Of a DNA stretch of 64,000 nt, positions 47,978 through 58,770 are shown in pieces. A program made the translations under genes and the position numbers. The notes under the pieces are model-generated. The model did not search any database. It was given only the letters and a program-made list of their open reading frames with translations, and was not told the origin of the DNA. This DNA comes from Carnegiea gigantea (taxonomy: Eukaryota > Streptophyta > Magnoliopsida > Caryophyllales > Cactaceae): assembly GCA_029747015.1 (NCBI GenBank), contig JAKOGI010000107.1, positions 685,606-749,605 of the forward strand, given 5' to 3'. Position 1 is the first letter of the stretch. Each line of letters starts with the position of its first letter.

Positions 47978-49679
47978 CTATGCTATGAAAAATCAGGGAG
48001 AATGGTGGACCTCTAAACACACCCTCTTCAAGGGAAAGGATGGATGCCGATGAATCACGCTAATCATGCATAGAAGTAGTCCAGTCAAGGTGCGGTAGAT
48101 AATCTCAATGAAAATGTATGCAATGTCACCCATGAATCATCTTGCCCAAATGAAACACACAACACACCCCAAATATTGAAGCACATAGTAAGACATAACC
48201 TTCCTCAACAAATGGTGAGTAAGCAGGACTGGTAGGACCTCACTTTAGGGCAAAGTGGAGCACTCCCCTCAATGTGTTTGAAATATGTAACAAGGGTACG
48301 CTCAATACTCCAACCAATCAGGCAACTACCATATGCTTGGTAAAGTTCTCTACTCTCCACCACGAGAATGCAATATGCAATGTGTCAATCATGAGGGCTT
48401 GCAATAGGGATGTAATGGGGCTAAGGTCAAAGGTGAGAAGTGGAATAATTTGGGAAAGTGGAGCTATTAGTCAAAGACTAGGGAGCAGGAACACTTCCAC
48501 AATTCAGCATTATAGATACAACTTCACACCAACTTACGAATTGAGTGGCAAAGCTCGCAAAAACCTCAAGGAGAAAACAACAAGCTTATTGCAAAAAACT
48601 TCCATGCTACCCGTTTTATTTGCAACTTCTCATTTCATTTTCTTCTTTTTTTTTTTGGTTTTTTTTTGTTTTTTTTTTTTGAGAAGCAAAAAAAAGGATG
48701 CACATTGGATAGCGTTGGAAGAACAAAAATTAATTCGCAATTTTCCCAAAACGAGCCACTAGTATTATGCCCGCAGTGAATGATCAAATGCCCCAAACAT
48801 GCCCAACTACCTTGTGGAAGTATCGCCCCACTAGACACCTTGACAAGGATGAAGGAAGTATACATAGGTCAAGCGTGTAATTAATGTGGTGCAACAACAA
48901 CGACTGGGGGAAAGACTCAAAGGGCTAGCAAAGGGACAGCATGCAACAACGGGTGGCTTTCTGGCTAATGTGGCTACATGAATAAAGATCGCCTCAATCA
49001 TGTCGGCACATGCAATTGCTAAATGCAGTTTCAAGAAGAACAAGACCAAGTTCTAGAGATGCATCATGGAGGAGTCACACATGAAGGGAAATGGAGACTA
49101 TATGTAATGAATAGTCATTAGGCTCAAAATCTCACGGGTAAACCTACCACAGTCAAGTGACTTACTCTAGGGTATGTCCCATTCATCAAGGTTAGTCAAG
49201 TCAAACCACATGAATCTCAGGGGTAGCTAGCATGCAACACAGGGCGAAGAAACTACAGATGACAAAACAAACACAATTTGCCCAAAAACTCACACCAAGA
49301 CAAGTTACGCCTCAACACACAACCCAACATGATCAATCAATCATCACCCATTTCAATCTCATCACAAGAGGGGTTTTCGCAAACTGTAAAATTTTTTTTT
49401 TTCAAAGCAATAAAACTAACTACTAAAGCAATAAATTTATAAAGGATAATGAAGTGAAGGGTAAGAGATGGTACCTGAGAAGCTTACGAACGCCCGACTC
49501 GATCATTTCTCCTTTTGAATGCAAAAGCTAATCCTATATGCTCTAAACTATATGCTCGAATAAAATAAAAAGGCAAAAACAACAAAGTGCATGACATGAA
49601 ATCCTATTTAAATGATGCAAATGCAAGTGATATCATCACCTACCCCCACAATGTTACCAGAAAGCGACGAGCTCACACT

Positions 49680-49716
49680 CCCCCATGCTTGAGATTTTCA
49701 TTGTCCTCAATGAAAA
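49680..49716 (-). promoter_or_regulatory. second, internal hairpin plus purine tract of element B
   Basis: On the minus strand a perfect 9-bp stem (TTTTCATTG / CAATGAAAA, loop AGGA, 49695-49716) is followed by CAAGCATGGGGGAGTG. Same layout, loop and purine motif as the terminal copy, but with a different stem that still pairs. Confidence 0.75.
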
Positions 49717-49806
49717 GAACGCAGAAAAGAAACAAGGGGAGGGAAACGGAGGAAAAGGGGAGACACACACACACACTCGCTTTTTTTTTTTGTGCGCAAT
49801 AAATAC

Positions 49807-49842
49807 CTTGGGTTGCCTCCCAAGAAGCGCTTGTTTTAGGTC
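49807..49842 (-). other. conserved post-pol motif of element B
   Basis: CTTGGG-TTGCCT-CCCAAG (49807-49824) is a perfect 6-bp inverted repeat followed by AAGCGCTTGTTTTAGGTC. Versions occur in element C (60872-60907) and element A (43501-43524). As I recall, it normally follows pol in Athila/Tat elements; here it directly follows gag-protease. Confidence 0.65.
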
Positions 49843-49860
49843 CTAAGCTTGACCGTTACC

Positions 49861-52350
49861 TCAGGAAGATGAGGCTCGCGTGATGTAGGGACGTGTGGGG
49901 ATGGAAGAAGGAAATGGCGAGTGAGCTAACACCTCCCCATGGTGGGATGCAGGCACCATTGTCTCCCAAGGGGGCTCACCCATAGCAGCAGTAGGCGGTG
50001 GAGGTGGGCGAGGCAAAATAGGGGTGCTCAGTTGGGATCCACTACCCCAATCCTGAAGTTCCCCTCTTGGTATAGGTGGAGGAGGGGAAAGAGTAGAGTC
50101 CGCAGGGGCAGGGGGGATAACAGGAGTGGGGGATGGTATGGGTGGTGAAAAATGAAAATCCACCCGCTCTCCATAGACGGTGAAGGACATGGTGCCCGTC
50201 TGCACATCAATCACAGCCCTTGCGGTCGCGAGAAAGGGGCGACCCAAGATGAAGAGGGGTGGAAAGGCATCGTCCATATCAAGGACGATAAAGTCACACG
50301 GGACCAGAAAATTCCCCACCTGGACCGGAACGTCCTCCAGGGTGCCCACCGGACGCCTGATGGAGCAGTCCGCGAGCTGAATAGTGATACTGGTGGGTGT
50401 GGGGTCCCATAATCGCAACTTCTTGCAGAGAGAGAGCGGCATGATACTCACACTAACGCCCAGATCGCAGAGAGCTCTCTCAATTTGCACATCCCCTGTA
50501 CAGCAAGGGATGGAGAAACTGCCAGGATCCTGCAGCTTGGATGGCGACCGCCTTTGCAAGAGCGCACTACAGGAGCCGCCAATGGAAGCTATAGAAGCCT
50601 CCCTATATGCTCCCTTCTTGGACAGGAGTTCTCGTAAAAATTTCCATTGCGCAGGGGCACTCTTGAGAACTTCCAAGAAGGGGCTGCTGGCATAGATTCG
50701 GCGTAGGATTTCCAGAAATCGCTCGAATCTAGGTTCAAGCTGAACGAGCTGGGACCATGCCAGTCGTTGAGGGAAGAGCACTCGAGGATGGTAAGTGCGA
50801 TCAATAGGTGGATGGCGGGTTCCCTCAGTAGGGCTCAGTCCCTCATTTTTCTCCTTTCCCTCAGTTCCGGCAGAAGCAGAAACCGGAACTACCTCCTGGA
50901 GAACCATCACTGGGCTCTCTTCTAACCCCGCGCCCACAGTAGATATGGCATTGACTTGGCGGCGGGGGTTGACCTCGGTCTGGCCCGGAAGTTGCCTCTG
51001 AGATCTGGACAGGTGGCTCACCTGCTGAGCAATCTGGGCAATCTGTGTATCCATGGTTTTCTGATGGGCGGCCATGGAATCCACTCTGGAGGTCAATACC
51101 TGAATATTTTCTTTGAGAGTCTCATTTGTCGTGGTTTGGGTCGCTATGAAGCGCTCCATAAGACTCTCCAGGTGAGATGTGGGTTCAGGAGGTGGAGGAG
51201 GTGGAGGGTAGGGGGCTCGGTTGTGGAAACCGGGTGGCTGGTTGGGGTTTTGAGGGTGAGGGTTGGGGTTTTTATAGAGGGGGTTCGGACGAGTATTCCA
51301 ACCCTGGTTGTAGGAGGTGGGGTGGGGGTTATTTTGAGGAGGTTGGGTGTAGGTATGATAGGCGTTGACGTGCTCAATGCTAGAAGGGGCATTGTAGCAC
51401 TCAACGGCAGTATGGCCCTGTACACCGCAGGCCTCACAAACAGCATAGATCCCCATGGACGACCCCACAGAAGTAGCTGACGAGGTGGTCACTTTCTCCA
51501 GGCGCTGTGCAAGGGCGTCCACCCTGCTCGCTAGGAGCGTCACAGCGTCAATCTCATGCCTGCCACCGCCCCTCTTGGGGGTGGCCCTCTCACTCGACCA
51601 ATGATAGTTGTTGGAAGCCATCTCTTCCAACAACGCCTTTGCCGCTTCGATAGATTTGCCCATAAGAGCACCCCTTGCTGCAGCATCAACTGAAATCTTC
51701 ACCGACCGCTCTAATCCATTGTAGAAGGTTTGGATTAGGAGCCAGTCGGGAACTCCATGGTGGGGGCACTGGCGCTGGAGGTCCTTGAATCTCTCCCACG
51801 CCTCATATAAAGACTCACCATCCTGCTGGGCAAAGGAGGTGATGTCTGTCCTCAGCTTGGCAGTCTTGCCAGGTGGGAAGTACTTGCTGAGGAATGCTTT
51901 GGAGAGTACTTCCCACGTGGTGAACGAGTTGGGCTCCTCGTTCTGAAGCCAGTCACTGGCTCTATCCCGCAGTGAGAATGGGAAGAGCCGCAGCCGGATT
52001 GCATCAGTGGACACCCCATTTAGCTTGATGGTATCACACTTCGCTAAGAACCTACGAAGGTGCACGTTGGGGTTCTCCGAGGGATGCCCGCTGAATTGCT
52101 CCCTCTCCACGAATGTGATCAGTGCTGGGCTGAGCTCGAAGTTGTTAGCCTCGATGGCGGGGCTAACGATGGAGGAGGTTACGCCCGATGCTTGTGGCAA
52201 GGCATAATCTCGCAGCACCCTTTGGCTTTGCTCGGCCATCTGTATTTGTGCTTGGTGCCTTCTCCTTTCACCGCTTTGCCTTCGAGCAGTGGCTTCGATT
52301 TCAGGGTCAAAAGGGGCAAGTGGTTGATCCCTTTGACTACGCCTGCGCAT
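49861..52350 (-). CDS. gag: retroelement gag-protease polyprotein, 829 aa, intact
   Basis: The only long open frame in the window. Residues about 95-215 match the plant retrotransposon gag core (FPFSLRDRASDWL, TWEVLSKAFLSKYFPP, GESLYEAWERFKDL). A zinc knuckle CEACGVQGHTAVEC (C-x2-C-x4-H-x4-C) is at about 308-321, followed by a Pro/Asn-rich linker and a likely coiled-coil part (about 400-470). An aspartic protease is at about 620-735, with CDLGVSVSIMPLSL (active-site Asp about 628) and FILGRPFLATARAVID. The protein ends in a Pro-rich tail. Family members usually read DLGAS; here it is DLGVS. The first Met follows the primer site by about 140 nt. It forms virus-like particles and processes Gag. 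The frame stops before any RT. Confidence 0.93.
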   Translation of the reverse strand: MRRRSQRDQPLAPFDPEIEATARRQSGERRRHQAQIQMAEQSQRVLRDYALPQASGVTSSIVSPAIEANNFELSPALITFVEREQFSGHPSENPNVHLRRFLAKCDTIKLNGVSTDAIRLRLFPFSLRDRASDWLQNEEPNSFTTWEVLSKAFLSKYFPPGKTAKLRTDITSFAQQDGESLYEAWERFKDLQRQCPHHGVPDWLLIQTFYNGLERSVKISVDAAARGALMGKSIEAAKALLEEMASNNYHWSSERATPKRGGGRHEIDAVTLLASRVDALAQRLEKVTTSSATSVGSSMGIYAVCEACGVQGHTAVECYNAPSSIEHVNAYHTYTQPPQNNPHPTSYNQGWNTRPNPLYKNPNPHPQNPNQPPGFHNRAPYPPPPPPPEPTSHLESLMERFIATQTTTNETLKENIQVLTSRVDSMAAHQKTMDTQIAQIAQQVSHLSRSQRQLPGQTEVNPRRQVNAISTVGAGLEESPVMVLQEVVPVSASAGTEGKEKNEGLSPTEGTRHPPIDRTYHPRVLFPQRLAWSQLVQLEPRFERFLEILRRIYASSPFLEVLKSAPAQWKFLRELLSKKGAYREASIASIGGSCSALLQRRSPSKLQDPGSFSIPCCTGDVQIERALCDLGVSVSIMPLSLCKKLRLWDPTPTSITIQLADCSIRRPVGTLEDVPVQVGNFLVPCDFIVLDMDDAFPPLFILGRPFLATARAVIDVQTGTMSFTVYGERVDFHFSPPIPSPTPVIPPAPADSTLSPPPPIPRGELQDWGSGSQLSTPILPRPPPPPTAAMGEPPWETMVPASHHGEVLAHSPFPSSIPTRPYITRASSS

Positions 52351-52488
52351 ACAAAACCAACACTACCAAGGCGTAAAACAGTTTCAAGCACAATAAAGGG
52401 GAGAAGGGAAACAATGAAGGGATGAAAAGAAAAAGAAAAAGCCTAGTCTAGAGTACGCTAATCGGTTCTAATATTGCAAGGTGCAAGT

Positions 52489-52506
52489 TCCCCGGCAACG
52501 GCGCCA
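52489..52506 (-). other. tRNA-Asp-type primer binding site of element B
   Basis: On the minus strand TGGCGCCGTTGCCGGGGA, an exact complement of a plant tRNA-Asp 3' end with CCA as I recall it. It lies 6 bp inside the 5' LTR. Confidence 0.85.
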
Positions 52507-52512
52507 AAAACT

Positions 52513-53917
52513 TGTTGAGTTAAAAATATACCGCAAGTGCACGGCGTAGCTGTAGCTAGCAACCGGCAAGTACAGGTCGAATCCACAGGGAACTTGGTTT
52601 CAACTACTAGAACTAATTGGACAAACTCAAGCTAGGCAGTTGTCGAGTGAAGTTGGTTTAACTAATTCTAACTCTATTTGGTCTAAGACAATAATGAGAA
52701 GAAAATCCTAGATTGGGGTTCACCGCACTATGACGTTCATTGGAAAATACACTAGGTCGTGTGAATCTGCCTGTAAGATAATTGAAATGGAATTATTACC
52801 GGTTTAAAGCATCTACGCCTACTTTCGAAGGTCATTAGACTGATCAGACTAACCTAGTTGTCGACTTTCGTGAAACTAGAATAACAAGACCACAAGATCA
52901 TGTAATTTAAATTCCCAATTGCACCCCCAACTACTTTCGTGTCAAGTAATTCAATTGCTCACAAAGCTACTCTAAGTAAAGGACCTAACTTTCGTTAGTC
53001 TCCTAAACTCTAATTAAGAACATGAATGAAACCCTCTCAGGCAATTCATCGAACACCTGGCATGCTAAGTGAGAGTTCAATTATACTCTGGCGTAATTCA
53101 CAAAACCTAGAATTAACAATCCAATTTACATCACAGGGGCTACGCCCAATCCAAGATTAAGGAATTTAGCCGCTAAACATGATTTCAAACAACATCTCAA
53201 TCAAGAACAATAACATGTCAAGGAATATAGAACTTGAACTAAAACGAAAGAAAAGGGGTAGAAAGGTGTACCCTGAACAATCTGCAACAATATTCAATCG
53301 AAAGCGTAAACAAATTTTGATCCAAAGCTTGAATTCAATAGCACAATAAGCAAACCCTAAGAGCCCTAGAAATCGCCTCCAACGAGAGAGAAGAAAAGGT
53401 AGCATGAAAAACCCGGAATTACAATCCCAAAACACGATAAAACAGCGACAACTAAAGTGGCACGGTCGTGCCAGACGGCACGGGGGCCCCGTGCCAAATT
53501 TCTGCCGGACGAAAACGCGGGACCCGGCAAAAAGGACAACCATGCCACACAGCACGGCCAGGCCGTGCCATGTGGCACGGTCGTGCCGCGTGGCACGGCT
53601 AGGCCATGCCACGTGGCGCCGGTTCGGGTTTGTCGGGTCGTCGCGGTTTTTCCTTGTCGCGTGTGTCCGATTCTCCGGGGCTTCCGTGCGACGCTTTTTC
53701 GTAGCTTTTCTCGCCTTCTTGGCACTCCTTTCTGCTAAATGCTGTTCATCTTTCTGTTTCTTCAATAGAGTTCCTGAAAATATCGAAAGATGTTATATGA
53801 GTTAAAAGTATGCAAAAGGAGGCCGATTTGACCCTTCCTTAACACAATTAAACGTGAAAACGGGGGAGGAAATGGGTCAAATAAGGGCTAAAAATAGTAC
53901 AAAATAGAGGTTCATCA
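52513..53917 (-). repeat. 5' LTR of element B
   Basis: Same ends as 46506-47939, 1405 bp. The palindrome cluster at 53457-53625 lacks one unit found in the other LTR. Confidence 0.95.
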
Positions 53918-53978
53918 CGATCTTCAGTCCAGGCGGGTCCGGTTCCCTCTGGGACCGATGAACAACCCTAATCTCAAA

Positions 53979-54028
53979 CTTCCCATTATTGGTCAACCTC
54001 AAAACCATACGAGTTTGGCACCCTTCTT
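53979..54028 (+). pseudogene. continuation of element A ORF1-like gene after the hAT
   Basis: CTT CCC ATT ATT GGT CAA continues the frame broken at 45401 (LPIIGQPQNHTSLAPFFY). It then runs into FAR1-like sequence on the other strand, so element A is truncated about here. Confidence 0.65.
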
Positions 54029-54424
54029 TTATCTAGACCTGCTTCCTTTTAATTTTCTCCCTTTGGGTCCATCTCTTGCTTGGGGCATAGCTTCAACGGT
54101 AACCGTATTGATCTTTGGCGCCTTTACAGGTTGACAATATCCTTCTTTAGAGCACACATATCGTTTCCAATACTTCCCTAACTTGTTCTTCCCAGTAGAA
54201 CTGCCGTGAATACTAAAGCCAACATAGATAGCATATCTCTCATAGAACACAAAGCAGTCTTCAACCCTATCAAATACTATGCTAAACCTTAGCACAAGCG
54301 TCTCATCATCACAGTTTGGTAGCCATTCGCCTCTGACATCAATCGACGAATCAGTAACTAGTGGAGTCGGTGAATCGATATGTCCTATGTCAATATTAGT
54401 AAAGCGAAATGTTAACATTAACAA
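54029..54424 (-). pseudogene. FAR1-like DNA-binding domain fragment
   Basis: A 131-aa frame holds the start of a FAR1-type (WRKY-GCM1) zinc-binding region: VEDCFVFYERYAIYVGFSI, then KLGKYWKRYVCSKEGYC. The later Cys/His residues of the domain, the MULE-type transposase and SWIM domains are missing. The frame ends SRSR-stop. The apparent Met is probably inside an exon. It could be a broken FAR1-family gene or a Mutator-like transposon piece. Confidence 0.6.
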
Positions 54425-54689
54425 CAGAAAGCACGCACCGTCTCAGCCACTACCACTAACACAATCAATTAATAAGTAACGCAATTGAATTAGTTTGTGA
54501 TGAAAGAACATGCTGCAACGCTTGCATTTGGTCAATGCCTTCGAAATAACTATCTGATGACTGCTTTCTAACATATTCGCGCAGCTGTAACAAAACAAAA
54601 AGTGGAATGCACTGATAAAATATCATGTAGAGAAAGAAGGTTGAGTATTCCACCATTGATAACACTAAAGACGTCTCCTTTAAACAGGT

Positions 54690-55340
54690 TTAAAATTAGT
54701 GACCAACAGACATGTCGTGAGTGATCCATGGACATAAAATTAGTGGCCATTGCATGTATGTAAAAATACACTACTATATAATGTTGTTTATTGGTTTACT
54801 CAATGCTTACAATTCTATACATGTCATTTTGGTGATCAGAGGTATGTCATTAGTGATCAATGGACATAACATTAGTGACAACAAATGTTACTCCTTCCTC
54901 AAATCATAGAATTTACTCTTTGTATATTTCGTGGTCACTAGACATGTGTTTTATGATCAGTTGATTTCAGATTAGCGATCAAGTAACTTAGTGTTCACTT
55001 TTTTTTTTGAAGTTTCTTAGGGTCTAATCCCTTCTAATATGGTGATCACTAGGAAACCTCTTAGTGATCAAAAGATATAAGATAATGATCAATAGGCACA
55101 ACATGAATGAGCACATATATTACTCCTGATCATTCTCTAAAAGTTCCTTATTGTCTACTCGGTGATCACTAGATATGTGTTTGGTGATCAAATTGAATAA
55201 GATTAGTGATCAGCTGAGTCAGTCATCAAATATTTCTACAACTTTCCTTCCAACATGGTGATCAATGAACAACTAAATAGTGATCATATAGCATAGGAAT
55301 AGTAATCAATGCATATGTCATTAGTGATCAGCTTTTAAAG
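54690..55340. repeat. diverged TTAGTGATCA-rich repeat field
   Basis: More than a dozen imperfect copies of TTAGTGATCAN or GGTGATCACTAG with alternating spacing. They often come in pairs with GACAT or ATATG between (for example about 54820-54870, 55035-55080, 55155-55215, 55255-55335). No coding frame. It lies upstream of the FAR1-like fragment on the minus strand and may be one of its introns. Confidence 0.7.
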
Positions 55341-55448
55341 CACCTAGATCCATGAGTTAAGCTAGATGAAAACTCAACGGCGAACATTATCAAAGCATCT
55401 TGAACTCTTACGGCTCAAAACAAAGAGAACTTTCTTAAATCAAACCGC

Positions 55449-56792
55449 TGTTTTAAAATTATTACCTCAAGTGTACGACGTAGCTATAGCTAGCAACCGA
55501 CAAGTATGGGTCGTGTCGATAGGGAACTTGCTTTCAATCACCAAACCGACTCGTAACACTCAATTTAGGCAAAAGTCCACTTAAGTTGATGTATAGTAAG
55601 TAGCAGTTCTGGTCAAATTGTCTAAATCAATAATAACAGAGGTCCTAGGTTGGGGTTCACCACGCTATCATGCTATATGCATCATAAACTAAATTCTACA
55701 AACCTGCCCATGGGAGTAATTGAAGTGGAAAAGACAACAAATATGAAACGTATCTACGCCTTCTTTCGAGGGTTAATAGATTGACTAAATAAGTCCAATT
55801 ACCTATTTTTATGAAACTGGCATTATCATAGTCACAAAGTTGGGTAATCAAGAATTCCCAATTAAAACCCTAACTGTTTTCACTTCAGGAAAATCAACTG
55901 CTTACAAAGTTGCACTAAGTGAAAGATTCAACTTTTGCTGAACTCCTAAACCCTAATTGAGAACAATGAACAAGTCTCTCTCGAGCAATTTAACAAACAA
56001 TTGGCATACTAGGTAAGAATTCAAATCACAATCATGGGCACAGTTCGTAAAAAAACTAGAACATGATTCAAATTCGTATAATAAGAGTTACTCCCAATCC
56101 AAGATTAAGAATTTAGCCTCTAGTCATGTTGAAAGTAGAGATATTAATATTCAATTCAAGCATCATGAACAAAAGCAAAACCTAGAAACAATAACAACAA
56201 AACAGAGAGAAAAAGAGAACAAATTTGAATTGCAACGACATCTTGATCTTTAATGCGTAAATTGTCTTTACAAATTCAATGTTTGTGGATCTCTAAGACT
56301 AACTAAGAAGAACCCTAAAAATCTCCACTGCAAAGTTCTCTCTAGAAAGTAAAACATAACCCCTCTGAATTTCCACGGAACTAATTAAAACTGCCGAAAA
56401 ATAATGTGGTGCACGGTCGTGCCTCGATGCACGGGCAACCGTGTGCCTCAGGAAAGGTGCACGGTCGTGCGTCTGACCGTGCGCACTTTCTGCTTTCATG
56501 GCACAGTCGTGCCTACCCTGTGACACAATCGTGCGCCTCCTACAGCCTTCCTTTGTGCTTCTCTTGGTTCCCTTGGCTTTATCGGGCCTCCATTCTGCCT
56601 GGAATTTTGCTTCTCAAGCCCTCTTCCCTAGTAATTATGATAACGATACCTAAAAAGCAAGAAATAGCACATATAAGTGCAATTTGGACTGAAGAGGACA
56701 CGTTTACCCTTTTCTCGTCGAGATAAAGCATGAAGTTACAGGAGAAGAAGCGAAAACTGGGCTGAAAAATCAATGAAAATGAAAGTTTATCA
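55449..56792 (-). repeat. 3' LTR of element C
   Basis: Starts TGTTTTAAAATTATTACC and ends AAGTTTATCA, 1344 bp. It resembles the element B LTR over the first 100 bp (CAAGTG.ACG.CGTAGCT.TAGCTAGCAACCG). A GTGCACGGTCGTGC palindrome cluster is at about 56406-56540. Confidence 0.85.
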
Positions 56793-58770
56793 ACTCCCCC
56801 CGCTTATCGCTTGCTTGTCCCCAAGAAAGGTCATAAATCAAAAGGCTCAACCTCTTCAGACAAGTAATGACTATCACATCTAATAGGTGTAGCAACTCAT
56901 AATTAAGAGACTCAATTGGGTAGAACTCAACTTTTCAAAGTACAAGTGTCATAACAAGAGTAGAAACCACAGGGTCATGGTGCGAGAACTGATACCCATA
57001 TCAAACTATCAAGGTGTCTCATGCTTTCTCCCAAACTACTAGTGAGCTAATGAGACTAGTAGATCTTGATCTTTAGGGGTAAGAAGAATGGGATAGTCCT
57101 CTCATGTGTTTAGGGTAGAATAAACACTCAAGGCTGCTCTCCGTGTATCCACACTATCATAGGCTTGACAAAAACTCTCGATTCTCTACCATTTATGTCA
57201 CGTACACAAATGTTGATCATAAGGGCTTTTAGGGATGTGATGGGGCTAGGGTTTAAGGTAAGAAGGGGAATATTTAGGAAAAGAGAAGCTAATTAGCTAA
57301 GGAGAGCATTTCAACACCAACTCTGCATTCTCACACAATTATTACCACTACCTCCTCAACTAGGTGTCGAGGAAAAAAAAGTTGAAGTACGTAGTGAAGA
57401 TTTGCCGATGCCAAACATTTTACTTCCATGATTTTTTTCCTTTTTTCCTCTTTTTTTCTCTTTGTTTTCTTTTTTTCTTCTTTTTTTTTGGTGAGTAGAG
57501 ACATGAATGTTAAGGACTAAAAATAGTTTCAACTCCCCATTCCCAGCAAATAACAACAACCTAGCAAACCATCTTGAAGAATACCAACAGCCTAGCAAAC
57601 CATCCTGAAGAATACCAACCAACACATTTGCCAACCAATTATAGTTCACAGCATTGCTCCACTAGCTTGGCTAAAGGAAAGTCTGTTCATTTCAGGCCAA
57701 AGGCTAAGTAGACAAGAGTAAACCAAATGACAAGAAAAGGCTCAAAGGGGCTAGCAAAGGCATTAACAATAGATGACGGCTTTTTAGCTTATGTACTTTA
57801 CAATTCAAATGAATGCCTCAATCATATCAATATTATGAACATGCAAAGCATGATTTCAAAGAGAGTCAAGCTAAGTTCTAGAGGTACACACACATGAGGG
57901 TTTTATCACTCATGAAAAGGAGTTTAGACTATGTAAAATGAATAGTCCTTATCGGTTCAAAAGTCTCACTGGTCTTTCTACCATAGTCCAAAAAATAGCT
58001 CAAAAGGTTGGCTAATAGTCCAGGTTCAAACACTTTGCAACATGACAGTTCTCCGAGGCAGATGTACAAGCACACAATAACCAAGTGGTCAAATCATTTT
58101 CACAAACTTTTCACAGGAGTTCACCCAAATTGAACCTCATTTATCACAAGCTAACACAACCACCAAACAGATCATCACCCCTTGAGTGTCATTATCGGAG
58201 GGGTTTTCACAACCAATTTCAAGTCCTTCTTTTTTTATCTTTTTTTTTAAATTTATTTTTGAAAGCAGTAAATATAACTAGGAAAGCAATAAAACGTATA
58301 AAGGATAAAGAAAAGTGGGGCGAAAAGGGTTACCTCGAAAGTTTATGCGTGCCCGACTCGACAGATCTTCTTTTGCGATACAAACTTTTAGCCTAAATGC
58401 ACTAGACTACATGCTCAACTAAAACAAAAGCAAAAGTGCAACTAATGAATCCTAATCATGCAGCCTAATCATGCAACTAAAATGCTGAATGCAAAAGTGT
58501 ATGTACAAGATGCACAACCTCACTCTTCTATAAGATGCACCTCACAGATAGCAACATAGAATACACTCCCCCCTACTTGAACATTTCATTATCCCCAATG
58601 AATAGAATAAATATGTGAATGTGGAAACGGGGAGTACACTCATAGTGCATCAATTAGTAGGGCCCCTGGGGGCCTGTAGGACGCTAATCAAGTGGCGGGT
58701 AAGGCCACAGATGCCGCTCATATGCATAGTGAATTAGGTGAGCCATGTTTTGTTGGTTGCATAGAATCTC
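56793..58770 (-). other. non-coding 3' module of element C
   Basis: The terminal hairpin (56810-56829, 7 of 8 pairs, loop GGGA) and purine tract lie next to the LTR. The internal hairpin (58585-58602, closing G-U on the element strand, loop GGGA) and GGGGGGAGTG lie at 58567-58576. The DNA between is colinear with the element B module. Confidence 0.7.

Larger units (their letters stand above)
47940..49806 (-). other. non-coding 3' module of element B
   Basis: No credible protein; the 162-aa frame at 48274-48762 is not recognisable. Blocks resembling it are found at the same relative place in element C: GGGCTAGCAAAGG, GCCTCAATCAT, AAGTTCTAGAG, AATGAATAGTC and GCCCGACTCGA. A poly-T/A run is at about 48645-48695. 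Confidence 0.7.
46506..53917 (-). mobile_element. element B: young LTR retroelement with gag-protease only (7.4 kb)
   Basis: Two TG...CA LTRs (46506-47939, 1434 bp; 52513-53917, 1405 bp) with a perfect 5-bp target duplication CGATC (46501-46505 and 53918-53922). On the minus strand: primer site at 52506-52489, intact gag-protease ORF 52350-49861, motif GGGAGGCAACCC (about 49824-49807), an internal hairpin plus purine tract (about 49716-49680), about 1.7 kb of non-coding DNA, and a terminal hairpin plus purine tract next to the left (3') LTR. No RT, RNase H or integrase, so it must depend on a helper. By eye the LTRs differ at only about a dozen substitutions plus a few short indels, so insertion was recent. 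The layout fits the TR-GAG class of non-autonomous plant elements. Confidence 0.92.
45402..53970. mobile_element. hAT-like non-autonomous element, itself split by element B
   Basis: Ends TAGGACTGTTCAT (45402) and, on the other strand, TAGGGTTGTTCAT (to 53970). The 8-bp flanks GTCTCAAA (45394-45401) and ATCTCAAA (53971-53978) match at 7 of 8. Without element B it is about 1.15 kb. Both ends carry GGACCGA/TCGGTCC subterminal repeats. No transposase is recognisable. The sequence 45600-46350 between the GC-rich ends shows nothing I can name. Confidence 0.85.

Noticed and set aside
48274..48762. 162-aa open frame in element B on the + strand.
   Set aside because: Antisense to the element, ends in a poly-T derived Phe run, no conservation with element C.
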